Source: Dromaius novaehollandiae
Taxonomy: Eukaryota; Chordata; Aves; Casuariiformes; Dromaiidae
DNA length: 64,000 bases
Assembly: GCF_036370855.1 (NCBI RefSeq)
Contig: NC_088103.1
Span: 5,581,404 to 5,645,403, forward strand
Direction of reading: 5' to 3'
Shown one piece after another: positions 30,225 through 42,700 of the stretch (within the stretch, counting starts at the first letter, position 1; the number at the start of each line of letters is the position of its first letter). A model generated the notes under the pieces. That model made no database searches, was not told the origin of the DNA, and saw only the letters and a program-made list of their open reading frames with translations. The position numbers were made by a program, and so were the translations under genes.

Positions 30225-33200
30225 CTTTTTCGACCCTCTTATCGCTAAGCTCTTCTTCTTTCACCTTTGTTGCTCGAATAGGCTTTGCACTGTCTTTCAC
30301 AGCAGGTTTCATGGCTCTTCTCCGAAGCTCGGTCTGAAGCTGAAACCTGGAAAGAAGGCGGCGGCACCAGGTTGGAGTGAGAACACACACATGCCCTTTG
30401 CAGTTTGCATTAGGGATCTGGTCACAGAGGTCTTTCAGAGGTGCTGTCAAGTCCAGAGTGTTCCAAAGCAGATGACGCAACATGCTTGCAGATATTTGAG
30501 AAAACTGAGACCAGTGCCTGGAGGGGCATAAATCTGCCTTCCTGCCATTGGATACCACCTCTAATCTCTTATTTGTAGAGTACATGGAGAAGGGACCGGT
30601 CTCTTTTTCTCCAGTTAGACAAGACCATGGGGAAGGCTAGTCTTGCCCTCCAGCTCACTTGCAGACCTTCCCTGACAAATGTCAGTGCACCTGTAAAGAG
30701 TAAACTCCACCCTCTCGGTCGTTCATGGAGTTGCTCTGCAGCCCTGGGCCCATGACAGAGCTCTGCAGAGCCCCACTGCACAGCAGCTACCCTGAGGTCA
30801 AGAAATCCCTCCTTCTGTACCCCTCGTCTGTACCCAGGAAGGAGGCAGTCAGGAGACATTCTGTGCCCTCGAGACTCACAGGACCCATGAAAATGGCACA
30901 AAGAGAGGACTTGAATGGATCTGCTCTTTGATCCACTTTCTAAGAGCCACTTTCCACGTAAAAGTCAGCCCACGGGAAATAACCAGAATTCCCTTTCTTG
31001 TCTGTTTCCCAGTCTCAACCCTACAGAAAGAGAACCAACGGGCTTTGGAGAAAGCGTTGCTCTTCCACATTACTCCTTGTGAAGACACACTTCGTCCAAA
31101 GTAAGGAAAAGCATGCATGGGGTGCAGGCACTTGAAAGAGTTGGTCTCCAGCGACTTCCTGAGTAGACAAGCTCTTGCACGTCAGCCAGGGGCTGCTGAG
31201 CCAAACCTACTCACTGTGGAAAGACGATGACGCGGCCGGAACGGGTCTGAGAAGCAGCAGTCTCGGTGCCCAACAGCAAAGAGTCCTTCATCCCCGGCAT
31301 CTGCAGCAGGCACAGAGACAAGTGAGAGGATGCCAAGGAAATGACTGCCTTGCCCACAAAGGCAGCAAACCTCTCTTCTGCTCACACAAGAAGCTGGCTC
31401 TCAGACAGCTCTCAGAAATGGCTCTTTCACTCACACTGCTCCTCACTTCTGAAGAAGAGAAGCGGCACAGAAAACTGAGACTAGCTAATAATGCTGCTGG
31501 GCTTCTACAAAGGCAAGAAGCAACAGGCTCCGTCCACAAGACCAGCTCTTTCCTGATGGAAAGGATCAGGCAGGAGTTTTCAAATGGACACACAGAAATA
31601 CTCTGTGCAACTTGCATTGAACCTGCTGGACTCCCTGCCCCACAATGCCGGATGGGACCAAAGTAGAAGCAGCTTCCAAAAGCAGCGGGATCACCCCGTG
31701 CTCTTAACATCCAGGGACACCTTAGCGGGGAGAGGCGGGGAGGGAAGTAGGGTGGGAAGTGCCCTGTTCTTGCCCTCTTTCCCAAAGGATTCGGGGCTGG
31801 CAGGCCGGGCTAGAGGGAGCTCTGCCTGCAGCCAGCACAGCTCTTCCGAGGTTCCTCTGGGTTGCCAAGACACTGAAGGTGAGCAAAGGACACCACAGAG
31901 CGCTGGCCTTGCCGCAGACCATGTCTAGCTCCAGCACCTGGAAGAGGCTGTGGCCTGCCAGCAGAAATCCGTTCACTCGCCCTGTGAGAGAAGCCCCAAA
32001 TGACTAGAAGCAGCCCTGGAAAGCAAAAAACTTACGCGGAGAAGAGCTCTGAGCAGCTTGTCAGTCCCATTCAGCCTTTTCAGAAAGTCCTTGTAAAATC
32101 TCATTTTCACCTCTTTGCCCTGGATAATGAGCATGCCAATGTCCTTCAAAACAAAGGCAACGTTCTCGCCTTTCTCTGAGTAGTGACAGAAAAGATGCAC
32201 GGTCTCTCGAATGCAAGCCTTCACTGTCTTCCTTGAAGCCACGACGTCCAAGGCTAAGTCAGCACACTTCAGTGGCTCCATTTGTTTCTGATCTAGCAAA
32301 CAACAACAACAGACACAAGAACTCACGGGACCGTTCAAGAAACTGAAGCCAAGCTTCAGCTGCCCCCAGGCTCTCAGGCAACACACAGCTTCAGAGCTGT
32401 CCTCTTGACGCCTCTGGCAGATTTCAGACACAAGCCGGTTTCCTGCCTTCTGGGAGTAGGTTCAAAGCACCAAGCACACTGAGGTGTGTGTGGCCCAGGC
32501 CCCACGGCCAGGTGCACTCTGTGCACTCGGGGCTCAAAGGGACTCAGCTGTGCCATGTCAGAGGGGTGTCATGCAGAAGGCAAGCACAAGGACTGCACAA
32601 CAGATCTTTGGGTTATTCAGGTCATCGCCCCACAGACCCTCAGATTGCAGCAGCAGATGCCTCAGCTTCTGGTGCCAGAGTCCTGTCCCTGGGCAGTGCC
32701 AGACCATCGTTCCCAACGAAGAGATGACGGGGTCATGGGAGGGAAACAAATCACTGCAAACGCTGCCCCGAGCTCTCAGTGCCCCCAGGCACCAGCAATG
32801 ATGTCACACTGCAGCCACCGTGCTGACAGCACTGGCCAGAAATTATGATCCACATGGTCACCGATGGGATTTTCTACAAACTGCTGTTTCCATTTCTGTC
32901 TCAAGATTGTCTGCAGATGACTTAGTCCCCCTTCAATGAGAACAAGGCCATAGGAGTGAGCCGGAACCCTGGCATTTGCTTCAACAAGGTCTGCTGCAGC
33001 TTAAATGTGGAGAGCCCACTGGTTAGAATAACCAACCCCAAAACACCGGGGATGTGGCCAGGCATCAAGCAGGTCAAAGACAGAGAGTCTCATGTTAGGC
33101 AGGACTCTGATCTGAGGAGTATTAAAAAACTCCTGCAGAAAGGGCCCCTTTTAGAAAGTGCTACTTGGTTGCTTGGTTGGCTGTTCTGGGCAAGCTGATG

Positions 33201-34067
33201 CTCTTCTTGGCAGCTTTTGAAGAAATCCTCATCACTTCTAAACAGCAATGAGCCCACAGCCCCGCTAGGGCGCAAAGGGAAGGAAAGGTTTTTCCTCCGT
33301 CCCCTTACCAAAAGCGTATGCTTTATCATCTGTGAGGCCATGAATGTCTGCAATAGTCTTTGCAAGATGAAACCTGGGTCTCCAAACAGTCAAAAGAGTA
33401 TTCTCTCCACTCTCTACTTGCGCTTCAACGACATCAAATGTCCCAAGTCTGGGAATTCTGATGCCCTGAAAACAAAAGAGAAGCCAAAGGAGCCATGGTA
33501 AGAGTTCTGCAGAGGGGAAAATTCACTCGCGATTCATCAGAGCGCAGGGACAGGGCTTTGCGCCCGGGCCACTCATGATGCACAGAGGAGAAGACAGCCA
33601 CCTCGGAAAGCTGCTGAGAAGGCCTAGAGGCTCAGCATTTTTTTCTCCTTACTCTTCTCTCTCAAAGGAAGATCTGATGCAGTAAAAGCCGAGCAAGCCT
33701 CCCCAGCCAGATAAGATCCAAGGGACTGCCAGCAATCAAACAACCCCAAAGAACGTCCCAGCTTCCTGTTTGGTTTTTGCACTCTAGCCGTGGGCCCTAG
33801 AGAAGCCCCAGAAAGTGTCCAGCACTTTCTCACATGGGGCTAGGCCTGATCGTCTACCTCTCTTGACAGAGGAGCTGCAGCGTCCTTCTGGGGTGGGCTT
33901 TCTGCTCCCAGAGGAGGGGAAGAATAATTGCACTGCCTCGCACAGGGGTGCCAGGAGGCCTGCAAGCATCAGGGTTTGATGGGAGGAAGAGCACACAAGA
34001 CCCACCTTGTTCAGGAGCAGCTGCTGTACAGTGTAGTCAGACACACACCCCCAGACAGCGAGGACCT
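30225..34067 (-). CDS. CCDC81-like: CCDC81-like protein, five internal exons (HU-type domains), partial
   Basis: Exons on minus: 34067-34006, 33465-33309, 32292-32036, 31300-31215, 30346-30225. All have GT-AG boundaries and compatible phases (62, 157, 257, 86 and 122 nt). The products match CCDC81: VLAVWGCVSDYTVQQL, then GIRIPRLGTFDVVE and a PRFHLAKTIADIHGL stretch, then FVLKDIGMLIIQGKEVKMRFY and DFLKRLNGTDKLLRAL, then SQTRSGRVIVFP, then FQLQTELRRR. CCDC81 carries two HU-like domains related to bacterial DNA-binding HU; the human protein is centrosomal. The frame of the first exon is open upstream to 34428, so its 5' boundary and the start codon are uncertain. The usual C-terminal coiled coil was not found. 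The gene lies between the arms, in single copy here. Confidence 0.82.
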
Positions 34068-35709
34068 CTGGAAGGCAAGGGAAAGACACGTCATGCTCCA
34101 AGTCGACAAGCTCACCATCATTCTGCACTTTCCGAAGCAAGGAGACAACCAGTGCGGGTGTAAGCTCCCCTTCCCTCCTGCCCCAAAACACACAGCCATG
34201 ACAGGCACCAGCAAGTTCAGGCTTTCGCTTCAGACTGTACGCTTTACTTGGATACCAGGAGAGATCAGAGCTGAACCAGAGGCATGAGACACGCAGTGGA
34301 CAAGGGCATCCTGCCGTCTGACATCCACAGCGGGAAGGTGCCTCCGAGCTCAAAGCCAGTCCTGCCAATGTGGAGCCGCCAGAAGATGCAGCAGGAGGAG
34401 GCCAGAGGCGGTGGCTGGGCTCCCACACAAGAAGCCAAGCAGAGCCACGGGGAACTCAAAGGTCTCTTGCCTAACACATGCATTGGCAGCATCTCTCCAG
34501 AGCCCAGCCAGAGCTGCACGACACCTCAGCCCGCTCCAGCCAGGACTCCTTTCCACTCCACACTGGGGAAACTTGGCAATGGATCTCCATCCACCCTAGT
34601 GAGAGGATGGGCCTGTGCCCACAGGAGTCTCGAGGCCTCCCCCAGCGCCTCCCCTGCAGGGACCAGTTTCCCCCATTGCCTCTGTCCTTGCACAGAGACT
34701 CTGCACGCCCACCCGAGCAGCTCCAGCTCCTCCACTCAGCTCCAAGCTCCGGGTGGGCCATCCTCATTGCGAGGCTAGCAGCAACCCTCAGGGCCAGGCA
34801 CTTCTGCCTGGGGCTGCCCCCGGAAGGCAGGGTCCGAGCCAGGACGAGGACCCTGGAGCCCTGGGGGACAGATTGGCACCTCGGCCCATGACTGCACAGT
34901 CAGGACTCCCCGTGCAACCCCCAGTCTGTTCACATCACCATCACAGCAGGTTTCCAGCGCTGTGCACAGCTAGTTCTTGAGTGCCTTCTCCACGTGACAG
35001 GCCTCAAGAAAGAGCTCCTGAAGGCCTTACCCTTTGTGCTGAGTGTGGGAAACACAGGTATGTGCTGGGTCCTGTGGCAAAGGCCCCCGAAGTCCATCTC
35101 TGGGTCCCCCTCCATGCGGCTCAGCACATGCAGGAGGAAGGAGGCCAGGAAAATGTTTCTCTCCAGTCCCCTCCTCCTGTTCTTCACTTCACCACACAGC
35201 CTCCAGCGTGATCCCACCACCTCCCCCTGCCTACTCCTTTGCACGGCAAAGCAGCTCCTGCAAAGCAGAGCAGTGGTGAGAGCAGCCTCCAGCGCCTGGG
35301 CTCACCCCAGCCTCGCAGGGATGTGTGGGGAGAGGTCAGGCACAGTGGGGGAGAGGGCAGCTCTGGCTGCCAGGCCCCGTGTGCCACTGACCCCCAGAGC
35401 ATGTCACAGAGGAGCTGCAGGGACCCCACGCCCCTGACACTGCCAGGTGTTGCCCAACAATGGGCAGGGCAGGGCAGCTGCACCGGCCTTTTAGGGAGCT
35501 GACCCCACCCCGCTGCCCACTCCCCAAGGGGGCCGTGGGGCAGAGAGGAGTACCAGGAGGCTTTCCAGGTTCGAGGTTCACTCCCCGCGCTCTGCTGCAC
35601 AGATTCCTGTCCTGTCCCCAAACAGGGGGCCACTGGGCTACAGTTGCTGTTGGGGAGGTTGGGAGGGGACCACACGATTGTGTTGCACATCTCTTAGGTT
35701 CACAGGAGA
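34068..35709. other. Upstream of CCDC81-like exons; no gene assigned
   Basis: The region should contain the first exon and promoter of the CCDC81-like gene if it is complete. The frame adjoining exon 34067-34006 stays open to 34428 and includes a possible donor at 34115, which would leave an improbably short 48-bp intron. Nothing else is recognised. Confidence 0.4.
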
Positions 35710-36620
35710 AGACCATAGGATAACTGAGGTTGGAAGAGACCTCAGGAGGTCTCTAGTCCCACCTCCTGCTCAAGCAACATGAGCTAGGAGGTCACACCAG
35801 GCTGCTGAAAACCTTCAAGGATGGGGACTGCCCAGCCTCTCTGGGCAACCTGTTTCCCTGCTTGACTGTCCCATGGTGAAAAAGTTATTCCTCGCATCCA
35901 GTCAGAACCTCTCCTCTTTCAGCTATTGTTCATTGCCTCTCGTCCTCCCACCATGCACCGCTAAGAACCTGGCTCTCTCTTCTCAGCAACCTCCTTGGGG
36001 GTACTGGAGGGCTGCTGGGAAGGCCTCCCTGCAAAGCCGCCTCTTCTCCAGGCTGAACAAGCCTGGCTCCTTCAGTCTCTCCCTGACCATCTTGGGGGCT
36101 CGCTGCTGAATTTGCCAAGGATTACTGATGTCTCTCTTGTGTTGTGGGGTCCCAAACTGGACACCGTGCTAAGGCGGGCTGCGTAGAGGGGCATAACCAC
36201 TTCTCCCCATTTACTGGCCCTGCTCCTGGGTCATACAGCCCAGGACACTGTGGGCCTCCTCAGCTCCCAGGGCTCACTGCAGCTTGCTGCCCACCAAGCC
36301 CCCTGGGTCTTTCCAGCAGAGCTACTCCCCAGCCAGACAGGCCCCAGGCTGCATCGCTGCAGGAGGACCTTCCTTCCCATGGGCAGGACTTGGCATTTCT
36401 CCTTGCTGCACTGCACAGGGCTCCTGTCGGCCCACTCCTGCAGTCTGGCTGGGTGCCTCTGGATGGCAGGCCTGCCTTCACCCACGCTGACCGGCCCCCA
36501 CAATTTGGTACGTCCCCAAACCTGACCAGAGGTGCTCTGTTGCCTCCTCTGGGTTCATGAGAGAGGTATTACACAGCACAGATCCCAGGGCAGGCCCCTG
36601 CCATACTCCATGGTTTCCAG
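35710..36620 (-). mobile_element. Older CR1 LINE 3' fragment in the spacer
   Basis: On plus, the sequence from 35715 reads as the complement of a CR1 3' end (ACTGAGGTTGGAAGAGACCTC, then CTGGGCAACCTGTTTC and GGCTGAACAAGCCTGGC). It is diverged and has no usable frame. It belongs to a different CR1 subfamily from the arm elements. The 5' edge is approximate. Confidence 0.8.
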
Positions 36621-38229
36621 CCTCCAGGCAGAGTATGACCCATTGATCAGCACTCAGCTGCCAGGGCTCACTGCAGGCTCTCCCACATCCTGTCTTGTCA
36701 TAGCCTGGGCACCATCCGTGTTAACCTGCCATATTAACTTGACAACTCCCTGGAGCCCCGGTGCGATGATTAAGTGCTCCATTTTTCCATGTGCGTGTGG
36801 AGACTGTGAAGGCTCGTAGGTTCTGGGAGCGTGTCAGTTGCACGCAGGGCTGAATGCTGACACCGGTCTGGTTACCAAACAGGCTAACTGGATGATCTCC
36901 AAATGTAAACGAGCTGTCCAATGAAGGTGATCCTTGGAGCTGATACTGCGTAGCCTGTTCTGCTGCTCCCCACTTTCCCACTTCCATAGGGAAGCTTTCC
37001 AGCATCCACGCTCATTTACATGTCAGGCTTCCTTTCCAGGCCCTCTCCTCCCTCCACAGCCACCTGCCAACTCAAGAAAAGGAGAGAGCCATCGTTCTCC
37101 GTGGATAATTTTATGAAAATACCAAGCAAAGGGACCAGACAAGAACGGCTCCCCTTTGGAATTCTCCGGAGGGCAACACGAGCAAAGAGGAGGCGTAAAA
37201 CAGCTCCACTGGGATGAGCAGGTGTTACGAATGAGAATGGTTTGATAGCAGGGAAGCCTGCCCACAGCAGCCTGGTTTCATCTCTCAGGCTCTGCATTGC
37301 AGCTGACGGCAAAGATTTTTCCTTTATCCAGAGTGGATAGATGGTGCTGACCGAGAGCAAGCTTCCTCTAAGAGAGGAGTGAGAAGAGGGAAAGCTTCTC
37401 TGAAGAAGGAACAGACTGGGGGCCTTTCCAAAGAGAGTTACTAAACCACTCACTTAGATTTCAGATGCCAGCAGTGCTGGGAGATACGATCTCTGGAGCC
37501 TTTCTGCTTGTGTAATTGTGGAGTAGAGGGAATAAGCTCATGGGAGTACTGAGGACCCGATCCGTTGAAATCCTGTTCTTACCAGCTCACATGCTTTTCC
37601 TGAAGGCTCCCAGGTGGCTTTTGTGTTTACAACTGTCAGGCTTTGTTTGCCAGCATTCACATGAAAGTTTCTCTGATGTTGTCTCATCTTATGCCGAGCA
37701 CCAGTTTTCACCCTGGCGTGTAAGGCGCGCCTATGAGTCGGACCGACCTCTCAGCCTTGGAAGGAAACGATGTCTGTTCCCCATCAGAGTGTAGAACCCT
37801 TGACTCCTGTATGACTCTGCAGGCAGCTTTTAGTTCCAGCTTTGATGACTGTGCAGCATCACCAAAAGGAGGACCGTCGGGGGTCTCAGGAGGTCGGTGG
37901 GTCAGGTAGACCGCCTGGAGCAAAGCGCTGTGCAAGAAACAAATCAAGGAAACCCTAATAAACTCTGTTTAGGCGTATGCTCCATGACCCCCTTCTACCA
38001 GGATGCTGCTTCTCCTGTGTTCCTGGGGATGGGTGTGACCTTGCTGCTTATGCAACAGTGTGCCCAAGGCATTGAGTTTTCTCTTTTAGATGACAAGTAA
38101 GCTAAGTAAGCAACACGAATCATTCCTGCCCTGAGCCAAACTGCTTTTCTGTAGTGAGGCTCTTAGCCCCCCCTAGCTTTAAGAATTAAATCCCCAAAGG
38201 CTTCTTCTGAATACCTGTCCTTTCAGCCT
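36621..38229. other. Right part of spacer; nothing recognised
   Basis: Single-copy sequence with only short frames up to the inner edge of arm A'. Confidence 0.4.
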
Positions 38230-39780
38230 TGTCATCTTTTGAAACCTGGGTCTTCATCAGGAGGAGCAATGGTGCAACTCCATGCCCTGACATGTCATGT
38301 AGCGGGTGAAAGGGGGCCTCTGGCTTTCTTGACAAAACCCCAAGCAGAAGGGCCTCGTGGCTGAGGTGCACTTTGCACGACTACTCTGCAGAGAGCTGTT
38401 GCAGGATGTCAGAAGGAGGAGCAGAGAGCATGAGGGGAGATGTCAGGCAAGCGGAGCCTCAGAGGATCTCCTCTCAGGACTGCCTAAAAGCAGAGACCTC
38501 GACAAGTAGCCCTTGCTCCTACGGGCTCCTAAGGGGCTCTGCTGCAGGACAGGCAGGGTCTGCCAGTGCTCCTGCCACCGCAGAGGGGACCCCACTGTGT
38601 GCCCTTTTTCAACTGCAGGGATTCGCCTTTGCTCTCTCAGAGATGTTTCTGGACAACTGCAAGGAACCCCACGGTGGGAAGGAGGAGAGAGGCCCACAAG
38701 CGCGACGGCACTGGGGAGAGACGGGAGTGATCCAAGAGGCCCATGTCTGTCTGTTGGAGTGAGGGCAGGAGGGATGGCAGAGCCTCCCTCATTTTTTGCC
38801 CCACTCTCGAGGTCAGGGCACTTGTGGGAGGGCAGGTTTCAGCAGAGAGGGGCTCTGGGGTGGATGTTTCCGCTTTAGGCGCTAGGACAGAATCCCCTGG
38901 CGCTGCCCAGCCCCAGCTGTCCCTGCAATGGAGGCGTGCCTGTGCCTGCCATCAGGGAGGAGGCCAAGGGAGCCTGGGAGCAGGACTGGCAGGCAGAGAC
39001 GAGGGTGTGTGAGGGAAAGGCAGCCCCCAGGAGTGGAGGATTTCTGCCCAGAGCCAGGGAGCAATGGGAGGCTCTCTTTGTCGACCATGTCTGCGAGGGG
39101 CCTGAAGGGCAGGGTCTGCTTGTTGCGAGGGCTCTGAAGAAGCCGCAGGAGCAAAATCCCTGTCTGCCAGGGTAGCCAAGGGCTCTTGTGCCCAGCTTCT
39201 GGCCCCCAGACTTCGTCTTCACATGGAACCCAGTGACAGAATGGTGACGGTGTCACAGTGGACAATGCGATGACACGGGTCACCAGGGCCAGGAGATAAA
39301 GGCCTCCTGGTGTCTGGCTGGCACTAGGTTGGGAGGCAGCACCTCTGAGCAACCTGGTGAGGTGAGGGGAGTGGGGGCAGGTGTCCAGCAGAGGGATGGC
39401 TTGGGGAGGGGTGTGGATCGGGGGTCCTGCGCAGGGGGGAAAGGGCAGCCGCGGAGACAATGCCACTTCTCAGGGGAGCCGCAGAGCTCAAGGGCTGTCA
39501 GCCTCCGGGGCCCATCCGCAGTGCCCCTCGCCTGTGGTGCGACAGAGCCTTGGGCAGCACCAGCCTTGCTTGAGTGTCAGGGCAACGGAGGGGCTTGGTG
39601 GGTGCTGCTGAGGGAGGGAGCAGGTGCCCATGCCTCTGAGGTCCTGGTGCTGTGCTGCAGTCACCCCCTTGTCCTGCTCGTCCCTCAGGGTCGGCAGAGG
39701 AGCCTCTGGAGGGGAAAGCCCAGCCTAGCTGTGGCAGGACCTTTTCAGAGCTCTCAGCACCGACCTGCGCTGTGGCCGCC
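38230..39780. other. PHF7-like upstream region, arm A'; no further gene seen
   Basis: This is the mirror of 25948-27499, with the same weak TATA-like and GTGAC elements about 480-540 bp before the ATG at 39781. Confidence 0.45.
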
Positions 39781-42700
39781 ATGAAGCGGAAGGCTCGCCA
39801 GTCGAGGGAGGATGGTGAGAGCAAAGTATCCCAGCAGCTCCCAGAAACCGGGCAAAGGTGTTGTGGGGGTGACTTTTGTGCGGAGCTGGGAGCGGTGGCA
39901 ATGGGCTGCAGGAGGTCCTCAAGAGCCCCACTGCAGGGCCCCTCTTGAACTTCAGCCAAGGAGGCTTGTTGTGTGGGGAGGGAGGGCTGTGTGGGGAGGG
40001 CAGGCGCTGCCCAGAGCTTGCTGTGCTCCAGGAGTCCAGGGAGGAAAGGGGAAGGCAAGGGCTGGGAGAGAGCGGGAGCCTCTGAGGCTGTGGGGAGCTG
40101 GGAGGGGCCTTGCTTTGGGCCAGAGCGTGGCACAGTCGGGGAGAGGCGGGGGCTGGAGTCAGCACCTTCTTGGCTGGGGTGTCCGTGGGAGCGGGATGTG
40201 CGTGGGAGTGGACGGGGACCGGCTGTGAAGGCAAAGCCCCACGGCCTGTGGGGAGGCGCTCTGACTCCTGAGACCCAGCGACACCCTTCCGCAGGCTGTC
40301 TGCCACCTCCTGCCCATCGCACTCCTGGGCGCCTGTTGTGACGCTCATCCCAGCAATGCCCCCTTCCTCTCCAAGGCCCCCGAGGGCCCTGCCAACGGCT
40401 CCAGGCCTGCTGCACCCCCGGCACAGCCGAGAGAGGATGCTCTCTTGGGGGAAATCCTCAGGCTGACTCTCCCCAGCCCCTGGAGAGGTGCTCAGTGGTG
40501 GTGATGTGTGCTCTCCCTCGCTGCTTCCCTTCCCTCCCTGCCTCCAGAGTGTGTGCTGTGTCGCCGTGCCCACTCTGAGCCGGATGTCTACGGGCAGACG
40601 TGCCAGGAGGACGGCCTCTGCGCACATGAGTTTTGCCTGGTGAGTTCCCCTGGGGCTGCCCACAGCTTTGCCCTGGCACCCCAAGGGGCATGTGTGCATG
40701 CGTGGAATCGCAGCCCCAGATGCCCTGTAGGTGCCAACTCCTCCTCCTGCGCTCCCAGCACAGCCCCCCCACCCAGGTGCTGCCGAGCGACCCTATTCCC
40801 TGTGTGGGCGAGATCCAAGCCTCCTGAGCTGGCCCTCACAAGCAGATGCGCCCGCCCTGGGGACTCCTTGAGTTGCTTTCCTGAGCCCCCTCTTGCTCTT
40901 CACGGCCACCCAAGCATGGCATCTGCTCAGCTCAACCAGGCCCAGCCGGCCAGCTCTGCAGTGGTGTCCACCAGCTCTTCTCCACAGCTCCCTGGGTCAG
41001 TGCCTTGCACTTGCACAGCCACAGCACACCTTGGGCTCGCCCCCCTCTCCATGCCAATGTGCTTCTTGCTGAGGGTGAGGTCTAAGGCGAGGACTATTGC
41101 AGCTCGCCCAGCCCCAGGGGAAATGAACACTGCCTTGCCTGCTGCTGCTGTCTCTCCAGGCTCAGGACAAGCCATTAGGAGAGGTCCTTGTCTCGCTGAC
41201 CTCATGAGCTCCTGCACTTTTCTCTCTTCTAGTATCCTGCCAAGGGGCTTTTCCAGAGAGGCACCGACGGAGAGGGATTCTGCCGGTTCCTCCCTGGGGA
41301 TATCAGGCGGGTAGTGAAGCGGGCAGCTCGGAAGGTGAGGATCTTGCGGAGGGGAGGGCTGTGTTGCTGTGACGGGTCTCCCTCACGGCCTCCCCTAGCC
41401 AGTCCCAGCAGGTCACGAGCCCAGATTGCACTAGAGTCCTGTCTGCATGCGGAGCTGCTGGCCTTGACCCAGCCAGGCCTCGACATCCCTGCATCCCTTC
41501 CTGAGGTGCAGGGCAGGTTTTGAGGTCCCTGACCTGAGGTCACTGACGGGGAGTCGGGGGCTGCTGTGCTCTTTGCAGACCTGCTGTGTGTGTAGGAGGA
41601 AGGGGGCCACCGTTGTGTGCCAGCAGAAGCGGTGCACCCGCAAGTTCCACTTCCCCTGCGGGTTCGAAAAGGGCTGCGTCTCGCAGTTCTTTGGGGAGTA
41701 CAGGTAAGGGCTGCCGTTGCTCGGGCTGCAGCCTCCCGTGCTGCTACATCCCCTCCTGCTCCCTGCAGCCAGCGCTGGCCAAGCAGACGGGGAACCTGCC
41801 TGCTCTGCCCTGCAGGGACACCCCTAGTGTCCCCTGGGGCCTGATCCAGGGCGTGGAGGGCTCATGTACCCCCTCGTTTATCCCTTTCCTCCTACTCTGT
41901 GGTGCTGGAGCTGAATGGGAGGGTGTGTGCCCCAGGGAATGCCTTGGCCTCAGCCCCCGGGGGAGATTCAGGCTGACAAAAAAATCCAGCTTGCGTTGCT
42001 TTCCTAAGGGCTGAAAGCTGCCCAACTGTCAGGGCCCCCACCCTGCAGGCAATGTCTCCAGCTTGGCATGAGTGCCCCAGGGCCCACCAAGGACATGTGG
42101 AGCTCAGGCCTCAGCCAGGACATGCCGGGGCCCTTTTGGTGGGCAGTATGCTGGGAGGAAAGGCATGCGAAAAGGGACACTTGCACAGTGCACTGCAGAG
42201 GTGATGGCCTTTACGGCCTTACTCTTGCCATTCCTCCAGGCTCACCTCTTCCTCCTTCACCCAGGTCGTTGTGCTGGGAGCATCGCCCACAGCAGACAGT
42301 GGAGACGCACCAGGATGGGGACACCACGTGCATCATCTGCATGGAGCCTGTGGAGGACAGGACCTCCTACAGCACCATGGTGTGCCCCTTCTGCAAGCAC
42401 GCCTGGTTCCACCGTGGCTGCATCCAGGTTAGGAGACCCTTCCCTCACCTGCCTCTCCAGGCTGTCTGGGCTCCGCAAGCCACATTTGAGGACCCCCAAG
42501 GGTGAGGGTGCAGGGACTGTGGAGACTCTCCATGATCATGCAAAGCTTCTCTTGAGACACATCCATGCTGGGGCCAACAGAAGACAGCCTGGAAGACCTC
42601 CTCCCACCTGGCTTTTTCCCTGGGGGCATGAGGAGGGCTGAGCCCCTCTCTGCCCTCTCCCCACCCCCGTCTCATGGCCTTCTGCAGAGGTTGCCCTCAG

